64,000 nt of DNA from Ustilago trichophora. Lineage: Eukaryota > Basidiomycota > Ustilaginomycetes > Ustilaginales > Ustilaginaceae. The notes under the pieces were generated by a model that was given only the letters and a program-made list of their open reading frames with translations, searched no databases and was not told the origin of the DNA. The position numbers and the translations under genes are program-made. The stretch is taken from the NCBI GenBank assembly GCA_900323505.1, contig OOIN01000002.1, positions 2,170,001 to 2,234,000 on the forward strand, read 5' to 3'. This document shows positions 40,200 through 50,207 of this stretch, one piece after another. Within the stretch, counting starts at the first letter, position 1. Each line of letters begins with the position of its first letter.

Positions 40200-41546
40200 C
40201 TTATGGGTGGCACGATTGTTTGATTGGTTCATGCGATCTCGGAATCGACTTTCTTCCAACCAGCTCAAAGAGCTGAAGACGACATGAAGACGATGGCCGT
40301 TGCGCGCAGAGTTGTCGATTTTGAGGCTGAGACAGCTTCCGAGACTTGAAACAGTCCTATCTCTCTTGGTTTTTGAACGGACTGGAAGGAGGTGTAGATG
40401 GAGGCAGATACATGCTTTTTGGCCCCGTCACTTGCCGATCAGACCCTTTGACTAGCACAGCCGGGGAGTTGGTTCGGTTTCGCGGCAAATAGGAATCTGT
40501 TGTCTTGTTCTTTGGTCTTTCTTTTTTCTCTTTTCTAGCGATTTACACCGAGTGTCTTGGACCTCGTTGGTGATGGTGCCAAGCCAAAGACTGGAATGGA
40601 GGGTCAGACTCAACGCACTGCATGGTCACCACAACACAGTAGCTTTTGGATTTGCAGGGCATCGTCGTGATGCAGCCAAAAATAAGTGAAAACTGTTGCA
40701 TGCAGCAGCCTGCATTCCGACGTTCAAGCCCCACTCTTGTTCCTCTTTTTCGCTTTCAGATGCGGTTCGTCACAGCTGTTCTCGGAATTGCGCAAAATCG
40801 ATTGCTTTGCCCCCTGTGCCAACGTGAGAAGAACAAGACATACCGTAGTACATAGATCACTGCGAGGGTTGGACAAGCTGAGCGGAAAGAAGCCCGCTCG
40901 ATCGATAGCAAGCAAAAGAAAGGACAAGAGTTTTGCAATTTACGCCATGCGTGATCTCTCGAGTCTCTCTCCAATTCCGTCTCCGCATTTTCACATCGGT
41001 GCTCTCTTCTGGTACCATTCTGTATGTGCAGTAAGGCGTTGCAATTTGGTGCAACACGAAGATCGCTGCACCGCATCTGCACTCTCGCTTGCCTTAAGTT
41101 TGCTCTTGCAGCTGCACAAGACATGCTGGTTTTGGAACAGACAATTTGCGAGCTCACACAAGGATAAGTCAGGGATCAGAACGGCACCCACCACAAGAAC
41201 CCCAATCGCCGTCGTTTTGGCTTGCTTGTCAACGGCAAGCAGCTGAGCGTCACGTCAGAATCGGAGTTCTTGTTTTCATTTTTATCTTTATTTTTATTTT
41301 TGGTCTCTTTCCCCGCTCTCTCTTTCTCTCTCTTTTTATTGATCGCATGTCAAAATGGCTCGTACAGTTGCTGTTCCTCGATATTCACGATCCGCTTCTT
41401 CGCCCTCTTTGAATTGGCTCGCCTCGCCTCGCTTCGCTTCTGGCGAGTTGCTCCCTTTCCTTGTGTTTGGGTAACCTCGCCGAATCTGCAACCCTGTCTA
41501 AGCAGAAATCCTCAAGACGTATCCACTTTCCGCGTCCGCTTTCACC

Positions 41547-41555
41547 GTACAGTAC
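41547..41555. promoter_or_regulatory. GTACNGTAC palindrome upstream of the PX-associated gene
   Basis: GTACAGTAC about 520 bp before the ATG of the 1689-residue gene. Same motif as at 24534 and 40186. Function unknown. Confidence 0.3.
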
Positions 41556-42077
41556 ACATTGCCATCCTTCTGATCCGTGTGCTTCGTGTCTCACTTGACC
41601 AGCCGGCTTCATTGTTCCATCCATCCATCCTGTCTGTGCTGCACGACCGCGTGCAGTTCCATCGCACAGACTCGGCTTCCACACACACAACTCAGCCCTC
41701 AATCTTCTCTCTCGCGGGCATCTCGTCCGCATAGCCGCCATCATTTCTCGCTTTTCCTCTCTTTCCCTTTCTCCACCATCACAGCGTCATTTTGTCACCT
41801 TCATCCTTCTAGGTACGACCTCGAAGCATAACCATTGCGCGGTCCATCAATCAGTGCCAGGGTCATTCCCATACCTCCGAGGCTTCCATTTCGGATATCG
41901 GCTCCTCTTTGCCTCACACCTTCCGTTGCTCCCTGTGCTCCCGCTAAGCTCACGAAAGTGTCGATAGCAACGACTCCTGCTCATCAGCCTCAAGCGCCAC
42001 ATTGGACACCATCGGCACCACTGTGACCAACTCAACCCTCAACACAAAGCAGCTCCCACTGAGGATTCAAACACAAG

Positions 42078-45000
42078 ATGCCGTCTGGACTTCGAAGACC
42101 ACCGCCGGACAGGAGCCGTATCATTACTCACATGGGTCTTCCTCCTCGAGAGCCTGTTCCTGAGCCCACCAGTCCAACCTATTACCCCACTTTCCCGCGC
42201 TCACGTCGGGACAGCAATGCTTCTGGCGCAAGACACGCCAGCGAGCGCTCTTTCAACGGCAGGCGTGCTGCCGCTGCTGCCACCGGCGATACTTCCGATG
42301 CTTACGACGACCCTCGCTACAAGCGCTCTACGCGACAATATGATTCCGACCCTCGCCATGACTCACGCCGCAGTACTCGCGACGATGAACGTCGCAGATT
42401 TGACAGTCTTCCAGCCTCCCGCTCCCGCGCAAACAGCTCTCGTCGTCCCCCTCTGCCCGACTTTGACGACCGCAAAGAGCTAGACGACCTCGACGAAGAG
42501 GAAGACGATTTCGAGGATGACCGACGTTCCAACCGTCGCCGCAGCACCAACCCTCTTCGCCGCGAAGAACCTCTTCGTACAGCTCCTCGCTCTGAACGAG
42601 GAGCAGCCAGATCCGAGCGAGGCGGCGCTGGCCACCGTCGTCATGATAGCGATCCTCGCCACGTTCCCGAACCCTACGAGGAATACTCCAACGCTCGCTA
42701 CACTCCTCGTGGACCCGCTCGTTCCGTCTCCCACGGCGATCTGGAGAGTGACTACCGACGCAAGTCCAGCGTCGGCCGTCCCAGCAAGCCAAGCTCGTAC
42801 AATACCCGCGAAGCTCGTCGCGATGATTTCGACCGATCTTCTGAACGCCACCTCGATCGCTCTGCTTCCAGGTCTCAGTCCTCCACTGGACGCAGTGGTG
42901 GCATGCTCGGTCGCGTTCTTAGCCGTGCCTCAGGAGGCAGTCGAGACAATGTGAACCGATCTGGTGCACGCATGGAGAGATCCTCTTCCCGTCTCAACCG
43001 ATACAGCAACCGTCATCCCAACGACCGACGCGACGAAAGCGAGATCGAGTTGGCACGCATCGAGGAGGAAGAGATGCTCCTTGCCATGCAGAAGCGCCGC
43101 AGCGCAGCCAACCGTGCAGCCAAGGGTTACGATCAATCCGACCCTCGATGGTACAGAGACGATCGTGATCTCCGCCATCCAGTTCGCTTGCGTGATTCTG
43201 CTCAGCCTGCGGGTCTCGAGCGAAGCGCCAGTGCGGTCAGGAGGAGCATGGACCGCGAGCGTCAGCGTACACTCGATGCGCTGGAGCGACATGACCGTGA
43301 TCTTCCCATGGTGTCTCGCACTGATGCCGTCGTCCGCTCACGATCGCAGCTCAAGCCACAGTCGCAACCGCAGCCACGCCGCTCGGGTGATGTCTCTCGC
43401 TCCCGCTCAAATGCTGCACCTCAGAGGGCTTCACGTGAGGCTGCTCTGGCCGCTATCACCGGTGTCACCACCGGTGCTGTTGCATCCAATGCAGTCAGGA
43501 AGCATGATAGGAGCAACCGACACACAGAACGCATCAACGAAGATGAGGATGAAGAGACCGAGAGCGACGTCTCGTCTGATGACGATGCTCTGCTTGAAGA
43601 TGCTCCCGAGCCTGCGGATGTGCACGATGACGAGGCGATCCCTGTCGTCGTGACAAAGTCGGCCAAGCCTGTTCAGAACGGCAAGGCAGTAACTGGTGGA
43701 AATTCTACCGCCGCTGCCACCACGAGGATTCCAGAAACAACCAGCGACGATGAAGAATCGGACGACGGCTCCGATGACGACAGCACCGAGCAGACTTCCG
43801 AAGGTCTCGACTCGGCCAGCAAGCCTGCCCCGGCTATTCCTGTGGCCGTTGCTTCCGCGGGTCCCGCTGCTTCCAAGGCCAGCTCAAAAGTCGCTGCGAC
43901 CAACTCGAACGGTCGCGCTGCTCCCAAGGGCTACATGAACTTTACTCGCAAGGCTCCTGCTGCTGCTGCTGCTCCTCCTCCTCCGGTCGCCGCTCCTGTG
44001 GCAGCCAAATCCCGTGCTCAGTCCGACTCGGAAGATTCTGAATCCAGCGACGACGATGAAGATGAGGACGAAGAGGTTGAAGCGACTCCAAGACGTTCGC
44101 TTGCTACCCCTGCTGCAGCCATTGCCGCTGTGGCCGGTGGAACAACTGCCGCAGCCGGCGCGCTAGCTGCGAAGCGCAGCTCTCGAGCTGAGAAAGAGCA
44201 ACGCCGTGCTGCCAAGCTCCAAGCTGAGCAAGAGCAAAAGGCCGCCGAGGCTCAAGCCCGCGCCGCCAAAGCCGAACGCTCTGCCGAGAAGCGTCGAGCC
44301 AAAGAGGAAGCCTCTGCTGCTGCCGCTGCTGCCGCCCTTGCTGCCAAGGAAGCAAAGCGGAACGAAAAAATCAAGAAGAGGGAGGCCAAGCAGGCCGAAC
44401 TTGAGCGCAGGCGCCAGGAAGAGTCCCAGGCACGCGACCGTGCCATTCGCGAAAAGGAAGAAGCCGAGGAACAGCGTCTCCTCGCCATCCGCAACAAAGA
44501 ACGCGAACGAGAAGAGAAGGCCGAGGCTCGACGAGCAAGCCGGCGCCGTCCCCACGGCGCCACTGGTCCCAAGATGCGTGACGCAGGTGTCAAGCCGCTC
44601 ACTCCCCAGCAGCGCCACTACCTGCTCAAGGCGCTTGTCATGCTGCAAATGCAGAGCGAGTGGGCCGAAGTCGAAAAGCTTGGTGCGCTTACCGAGTACG
44701 GCTATCCCTTCTCCAGCCAGCGATCCAAGCTTACCCGCGTCAAGACTTTTGAACACGGTGAAGACGCCGGCGACTATGCTGGTGCTGCCCGCGACCCTTA
44801 CGCCAACGACGATGCCATGCGCGAAGCCGAGGATCTACAGGAGCCGCTCCTGCTGCGTCATCTCTTCCACGTACATCTGCGCCCTTTCCCAGGCCTGGAT
44901 CAGGCACCGGAGAAGTACTGGCAGAAGCGCATCCAGCCCTTCTTTGACGAGATGGCCGCTCGCAACTTTTCGTCCTCGATCGAACGTGGTGAGATCTCCA

Positions 45001-47147
45001 AGCGCAGACTCTACGCTCTGGCTGCAACACGCTACCTTGGCAGCTTTGTCGCCCGTGGTTTTGGTGTGCGCGGTGAGGGCGAGACCCGTGGACCTGGTCT
45101 CGGCGATCCTGGCACAGAGAAATGGGGCGTGGGCAAGAACTGGGGCAAGGGTACCGTCAAGCGTGGTCTCGACAAACCAGAACGCATCGATCCTGACCTC
45201 ATGGCTCAGATCGACAACCTCTACGATGGCGAGGGCGGTCGTGTCTGGCGTGCTGCTGGTAAAGAATGGGTCAAAGTCCGACGCGATTGGTGCGCCTTCA
45301 AGGAGAGCATCATTGAGAGCGAAACGGGTCTTGAGGATGCCATCTCGTATCTCGACATTAGCAATATCAAAAACTTGCCGCCACAGTACCGCAACTCGGT
45401 CGAGTTCGCCCGTATTCACGCAGCCTACATTTTCCACGCGCTGTTCGTCACGGCACCCAACGCTGACGATCTGTTCAAGATGGTCAAGGGTATTCACGCG
45501 CTGGCTCCCTACTGGGGTGCCAAGCAGCTGCTCAAATATGCCAATGCCGAGACGATGATTTCGGGCATTCTGTCGTTGCTGTTGGCACGACCTGGTGGTG
45601 CTAAGTCGCTCATCCAGCGCGTCTTTTCGTACGTCATCGGCAAGGAGGCCTCATACATTCAGAAGGAGTTCGTCGTGCCGCTGCGCAAGGAGATCGATGA
45701 CCCCGAGCTCACCAAGAAGATCGAAGACTATGTGCGCCGCGGTGACCGAATCGAATCGCGTCGCATGCAGCGTGAAGCCAAGAAGCGTGGCGAGGACATC
45801 TTGACTACCATTTTGCTTTCGGCGGATGGCAAGCTGGCCAGCGATGCCGAGAATCACGTGCTCGAGCTACAGCGCTGCTTTGCACTCTCGCCCTACCGGG
45901 GCAACCTCAACCTGGCCTATCCAGAGACAACGCCTGCAGGTGCCGACCAGCCGCCCATGCCCTCTTGGGGTGCCCAGGGAGCCGAACACACACGTGCCCG
46001 CAAGTTTGCACTGCTCAAGCTGCTGCTTCGAGAGTCTCTCAAGCGCCGCGATCGTGAGCAAGCCGTCGAGATGGCAAGTGGCAGCTTGATCCCTGCCATC
46101 ATCAAGGATTCGCTCGAGACCGTCTTCTACCCCGCCATTCGCTCGATCGCTCAAAGCGCCAACTTGAGCGAGCGACTCGGCGACCTTCAAAAGTTTATCG
46201 ACGATATGCTCGAGACTAAGAAGAAAGGCGACAACAGCATCGAGGCGTGGATCGCGCTTGCGGCCCGTCACGAACAGTCGCTGTACGTGCTCTTCCACGA
46301 ATGTGCGCCCATCTCCAAACGGCTCTGGGACTGGTGCCAGCTCGGATTGGACTATATGGCACTTTCGACTACGGATCCTGCCAACCCTGCCGACCGACGC
46401 GCCCCCAACCTGGAGATCAACTTTGAGGAACTGCTCCAGGATGCACGACTCAGCGATTCCGACGTGAAAAAGATCATTGGCGAAGCGGAGAAGCTTGCCA
46501 GATACACAAAGTGGATGAAGGTGCGCTACGAGCTCGAAGCGCGCAAGAATTATCTACTTGGCAAGCCGGAAGCTGGTCATCCTGGTGGAGTGTCGGAGCG
46601 TGATCTGACGGATGAAACGATGAAGCGCGAGATCAAGGATATTGACGCAATGATGCGCGATCTGATGGAGGACAATGGCGAGACCATGGATGACGGTACT
46701 TGCGACGACGGCGTGCGTGGTACTGAGAAGTACGATTTCCCCTGGGCCTTCTACGACGAAGTGGATCCTCTCAACCAGCACCTCGGCGGCGAGGAGGAGG
46801 CGGGAGAGCTGCGTGTACCAAAATATGCGGTTGGCTACCCTCCCCCGAGCCTGAAGCACATCCGCCGACTTCAGCCGCTCTTCTGCGAACTGTTGGCATC
46901 CAAGCTCCCGGAATGGCAGTCAGAAGACGTCCTCGGTCAGCTACAGAACGATCTCCGAGGAGGCAAAGGTGGCGGGGTGGGAAACAACAGGTTGAGCCTG
47001 AAACCCAGGAAGCCCAAGACATCTTTCAGCGAGTCGGCCAGTGTGGCTGGTGGCTCGAGTTACCCGGCGGAGAACAGGAGCATGGTCAGTACTGCGACGT
47101 CCAGATTTGGCCGTTTGAAGGTGCCAAGTCTGTTCGGGAGGAAGTAA
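42078..47147 (+). CDS. PX-associated (PXB/DUF3818-like) domain protein with long disordered N-terminus
   Basis: 1689 residues, single exon. Residues 1-700 are disordered and rich in Arg/Ser/Asp with acidic patches near 480-580. About 700-820 is a highly charged Ala/Glu/Lys/Arg helical region, probably a coiled coil. The folded part begins near 841 with LTPQQRHYLLKALVMLQMQS, matching the fungal PX-associated (PXB) domain, and runs on through DUF3818-like sequence (RIQPFFDEMAARNFSSSIER, YRNSVEFARIHAAYIFHALF, DLFKMVKGIHALAPYWGAKQ) to about 1600. Yeast Ypr097w, a phosphoinositide-binding protein, has this layout plus a PX domain. I do not see a clear PX phosphoinositide-binding core here. Membrane-lipid or trafficking function is therefore inferred by family only. 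Confidence 0.7.
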   Translation: MPSGLRRPPPDRSRIITHMGLPPREPVPEPTSPTYYPTFPRSRRDSNASGARHASERSFNGRRAAAAATGDTSDAYDDPRYKRSTRQYDSDPRHDSRRSTRDDERRRFDSLPASRSRANSSRRPPLPDFDDRKELDDLDEEEDDFEDDRRSNRRRSTNPLRREEPLRTAPRSERGAARSERGGAGHRRHDSDPRHVPEPYEEYSNARYTPRGPARSVSHGDLESDYRRKSSVGRPSKPSSYNTREARRDDFDRSSERHLDRSASRSQSSTGRSGGMLGRVLSRASGGSRDNVNRSGARMERSSSRLNRYSNRHPNDRRDESEIELARIEEEEMLLAMQKRRSAANRAAKGYDQSDPRWYRDDRDLRHPVRLRDSAQPAGLERSASAVRRSMDRERQRTLDALERHDRDLPMVSRTDAVVRSRSQLKPQSQPQPRRSGDVSRSRSNAAPQRASREAALAAITGVTTGAVASNAVRKHDRSNRHTERINEDEDEETESDVSSDDDALLEDAPEPADVHDDEAIPVVVTKSAKPVQNGKAVTGGNSTAAATTRIPETTSDDEESDDGSDDDSTEQTSEGLDSASKPAPAIPVAVASAGPAASKASSKVAATNSNGRAAPKGYMNFTRKAPAAAAAPPPPVAAPVAAKSRAQSDSEDSESSDDDEDEDEEVEATPRRSLATPAAAIAAVAGGTTAAAGALAAKRSSRAEKEQRRAAKLQAEQEQKAAEAQARAAKAERSAEKRRAKEEASAAAAAAALAAKEAKRNEKIKKREAKQAELERRRQEESQARDRAIREKEEAEEQRLLAIRNKEREREEKAEARRASRRRPHGATGPKMRDAGVKPLTPQQRHYLLKALVMLQMQSEWAEVEKLGALTEYGYPFSSQRSKLTRVKTFEHGEDAGDYAGAARDPYANDDAMREAEDLQEPLLLRHLFHVHLRPFPGLDQAPEKYWQKRIQPFFDEMAARNFSSSIERGEISKRRLYALAATRYLGSFVARGFGVRGEGETRGPGLGDPGTEKWGVGKNWGKGTVKRGLDKPERIDPDLMAQIDNLYDGEGGRVWRAAGKEWVKVRRDWCAFKESIIESETGLEDAISYLDISNIKNLPPQYRNSVEFARIHAAYIFHALFVTAPNADDLFKMVKGIHALAPYWGAKQLLKYANAETMISGILSLLLARPGGAKSLIQRVFSYVIGKEASYIQKEFVVPLRKEIDDPELTKKIEDYVRRGDRIESRRMQREAKKRGEDILTTILLSADGKLASDAENHVLELQRCFALSPYRGNLNLAYPETTPAGADQPPMPSWGAQGAEHTRARKFALLKLLLRESLKRRDREQAVEMASGSLIPAIIKDSLETVFYPAIRSIAQSANLSERLGDLQKFIDDMLETKKKGDNSIEAWIALAARHEQSLYVLFHECAPISKRLWDWCQLGLDYMALSTTDPANPADRRAPNLEINFEELLQDARLSDSDVKKIIGEAEKLARYTKWMKVRYELEARKNYLLGKPEAGHPGGVSERDLTDETMKREIKDIDAMMRDLMEDNGETMDDGTCDDGVRGTEKYDFPWAFYDEVDPLNQHLGGEEEAGELRVPKYAVGYPPPSLKHIRRLQPLFCELLASKLPEWQSEDVLGQLQNDLRGGKGGGVGNNRLSLKPRKPKTSFSESASVAGGSSYPAENRSMVSTATSRFGRLKVPSLFGRK

Positions 47148-47666
47148 AGTCTCTTTAGCACAGATCACATCATCACTTGCTGCCATTTCGCAGCACACAC
47201 ACACACTCTCTCTCTTTAATCTTTTTCATATACCTTGTTTTAAGCTCGTCTGTTTTGTGTATCGGTGCGACCAGGAATCAGAACAAAACATTTACTTTTG
47301 TATTGTGTGAATGTGTTTGTCACGCAGATAGGGTACTGCTGACACGTGTATTCGCGAGAGAAGTGTCAGCATCGCCTTGTCAGATACGGAAGGGGCCGGC
47401 ATCCTTGCAAAAAGAGTGTGGGGCGATGGTCTGGGGTAAACAAGAGTGGAGGAGCAGTTGCGTATTTACTGCCATAAAGCGCGGGGGTGCAAACTTCCCC
47501 CGCACTAAAGGATGCGAAATTAAGACACCGATGCATCATCTCCTCGGCTTGTCGAGCGCGGCAAGGCTAAGATCTTCTTTAAGAGCTCACACATCTGCAC
47601 CACCATCTCCCATCTACCCGACCGTCACACCGTTTACAGACTTACCGGTAAGCTTGTATATCCACA
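47148..47666. other. Intergenic region with (AC)n(TC)n, upstream of the acyl-CoA dehydrogenase gene
   Basis: About 520 bp. A compound AC/TC microsatellite lies at 47192-47215 directly after the PX-associated gene. No gene seen. The words GGCTAAGATC at 47569 recall U2 snRNA, but the surroundings do not fit. Confidence 0.5.
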
Positions 47667-49380
47667 ATGATTCCTTCGAGATCAACTACGGGCGTCCTCC
47701 GGACAACATGTGCCACCGTTCGATGGTTGGCAAGCTTCACCCGACCCAGTACCTCGAATGTAGCAAGCAGGAGGAGCGTCCCAACTCTGATGGCAACAAG
47801 CTCAAGAGCAAACACGATGAGAGAGTTTGGTTCGTCTGCGGTGGCACGGGCGGCAGCAGAGTTCTCTGGCATGTCAGAGCAAGGTTTGACCGAGTCGCAG
47901 GTGGATGTGCGACGTGCGATTCAGGATGTTTGTTCCCAATTTGGGGACGATTATTGGATGGAGAAGGATCAGTAAGTTTCCTCATCCCATCCTCCTTTTC
48001 TCTTGATCTCCTCTAACTGACCCGTCTATTCCACCCTCCGACACTCCATCTCATTGTCGCAATGACAGGAAAGCGGAATACCCCCACGAGCTCTACGATG
48101 CCCTCTCTGCCGGACGGTGGATTGGCATTTGCATGCCCGAATCGCTCGGTGGAGCTGGTCTCGGAATCTCTGAAGCCACCGTCATGCTTCAAACCATTGC
48201 CGAATCCGGCGCCGCCGTAGCCGGCGCTCAATCGATCCATGCCAACATCTACCCTTTGATGCCGATCATCGAATTCGCCTCTCCTGCCCAGCATTCGGAT
48301 TGGCTACCCAGAATGATCGATGGTCGCATTCGGTCGTGTTTCGGCATCACCGAGCCCACAACCGGCCTCGAAACGCTCAAGCTCAAGACAAAGGCGGTGA
48401 AGAAGGGCGACAAGTACATTGTGAATGGCAGCAAGATTTGGACGAGTTCTGCACAGGTTGCTTCCCACGTGGTCCTGCTGGCGAGGACATCGGAGCCGGA
48501 ATCGGGTTCAAGAAGTTCCGGGTTGAGCTTGTTCTTTGCCCCGCTCAGAAACATGCCCAACATTCCTGCAAATGCTGGGAAAGTAGAGTTGGCCAAAGGT
48601 GTCGAGATGAGAAAGATCGCCAAGATGGGTGGAAACACGGTGGATGCCAACGAGGTTTGGCTTGACGATTTCGAGATTCCGGCCAGCTGCCTTATCGGAG
48701 AAGAAGGGAAGGGATTCAAGTATGTCTTGCACGGGATGAACGCCGAACGTTGTCTTTTGGCCGGTGAGGCTTTGGGTACCGGATATGTGGCGTTGAAAAG
48801 GGCGGTAAAATACGCAGGTGACAGAGTCGTCTTTGGTAAACCTATCGGTGCGATGCAGGCCATTCAACATCCGTTGGCAAAGAGTTGGGCTCAATTGGAG
48901 GCGGCGAAACATTTGACGTATGCGGCGGCGAGGATGTACGACGATAGAGCGCAGGATGCGGGTGCACAAGCTAATGCGGCTAAATATATGGCAGCCGAAG
49001 CTGGGTTCAAGGCTTGTGAAACGGCGGTTATGACATTGGGTGGAATGGGGTACGCAAAGGAATACCATGTCGAGCGATACTTTAGAGAGATGTGAGTTCA
49101 AAAACGCCAGCAGTCAGAGTGATGATGACAATGATGGAGAAGCTGACCCATCAACTACAAATTTGCCTTTGCCTTTCATGCAGTTTGGTCCCCCGATTAG
49201 CCCCCGTCAGGTAAGTCTCATTCTTCCCCAATCCGATCCCGAATGTTTGATAGGACAACGGTGTTGACAAAGGAAGCTCTTCTTTCATGTGGCGCATCCG
49301 ATTGCTCTTTGGATAACAGCCGTGAGATGATTCTCAACTACCTTGGACAACACGTTCTCGGACTTCCTAAGTCGTATTGA
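47667..49380 (+). CDS. Acyl-CoA dehydrogenase, four exons including a 27-nt microexon
   Basis: Exons 47667-47971, 48069-49091, 49184-49210 and 49320-49380 give 471 residues. All introns are GT-AG (donors GTAAGT, GTGAGT, GTAAGT). The first ~65 residues are Arg/Ser/Thr-rich like a mitochondrial presequence. The enzyme core shows FGITEPTTGLETLKLKTKA (substrate/FAD loop), KIWTSSAQVASHVVLLAR, the middle beta-domain, and the C-terminal helices GGMGYAKEYHVERYFRE. The spliced end reads ILVPRLAPVSREMILNYLGQ and then HVLGLPKSY, matching the conserved finish of fungal acyl-CoA dehydrogenases. It oxidises acyl-CoA thioesters with FAD in beta-oxidation or branched-chain amino acid breakdown; the substrate is not told by sequence. 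Without the microexon the C-terminus would be wrong. Confidence 0.9.
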
Positions 49381-49579
49381 ACAAATCCATCGAGATCCCA
49401 CCTTGTGTTCCCACCTCACATCCTCCTCCCCTTTGTCCCTTATTCTCTCTTTTCACACCGTATGTGTTTCAAATGAGATTCTTTGAAGCCAATGCAAAGA
49501 ATGACGAGATCCTACTGCATGATGAAAGGGGGCCCGGCCGTGAGGTGGGAAAAGTTGGCGTTTTCCACAAGAGGGGCCA

Positions 49580-49580
<1 letters not shown>

Positions 49581-49611
<31 letters not shown>
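49581..49611. repeat. Poly(A) run of 31 bases
   Basis: Uninterrupted A homopolymer on the plus strand, 200 bp after the acyl-CoA dehydrogenase stop codon. It is far longer than any other homopolymer here. I see no gene-like sequence or target-site duplication that would mark a retroposed copy. Confidence 0.9.
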
Positions 49612-49613
<2 letters not shown>

Positions 49614-50108
49614 TCCGAGTAACCATGCGCCAGATGAAACAACTCTGTGCAGCTGTCAAAGAATAGCGATTCCCATGCGCTAAAAAAGAAACGTCTGCAT
49701 GTTACACGCGAGGCTCGCTCCTCGAACGGGCCGAGCTTTGTACCACTCTCCAACCATCTTTATGAGGAATGCAGTGCAACGCTGCTACTGTTGACTTGAC
49801 TTAGCGCATGACAAGACTCGAGAGCTTATCGTCGACCGGTCAAGCGTATCCCACCAAACCCGCACACGTTCGCAAATGGATCCTGCGGTGCTATGATACA
49901 GTGCAGCACTTCCACCCACCAGCCCCACTTTGAGTGGCTTACCTTGTAAACTACGGTGGGATCCAGTTGATTTCCTCTGGTCAAAGCGGCCTTTACTGTA
50001 GACAGGATAGCCGAGATCTGGCCGAGTCTTATTTGCCTCACTGCGCAGCACTGCCTTGGGTGGAACTTTATTCCCCACTGTGGCAACAAGGTCCGAGGCT
50101 GGAAAAGG

Positions 50109-50120
50109 GTACTTAAGTAC
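50109..50120. promoter_or_regulatory. 12-bp perfect palindrome in the GH20 promoter
   Basis: GTACTTAAGTAC, centred about 94 bp before the ATG. Its ends are GTAC, as in the peptidase-promoter palindrome. It may be a dimer binding site or core-promoter element; both are inference. Confidence 0.4.
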
Positions 50121-50207
50121 AAGCTCAGCCTCTGACTTCAACCAGTTCTCCCTCATCGACTTCCAATTCACCTCATCTTTCTCCTATCCCTTGACTTCTC
50201 GCCAACG

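Larger units (their letters stand above)
39750..42077. other. 2.3-kb intergenic region NOP7 / PX-associated gene
   Basis: NOP7 3' flank and the long upstream region of the PX-associated gene. It contains overlapping GTACNGTAC sites (40186-40199), another at 41547-41555, and a T-rich pyrimidine stretch at about 41270-41345. The last 350 bp are C/T-rich, as expected for a leader. Frames such as 40686-41246 look like chance. No gene called. Confidence 0.45.
49381..50207. other. Intergenic region upstream of GH20 gene
   Basis: About 830 bp. It holds a 31-base A run (49581-49611), TACTGTA at 49994 and the palindrome at 50109-50120. No gene recognised. Confidence 0.5.

Noticed and set aside
40686..41246. 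186-codon intergenic open frame
   Set aside because: Mixed composition rich in Cys and Arg, no family resemblance, no coding-like neighbours, and no leader or splice signals that add support.
47560..47590. U2 snRNA-like word GGCTAAGATC
   Set aside because: Neighbouring sequence does not match the strongly conserved U2 5' region, and there is no branch-point recognition sequence.
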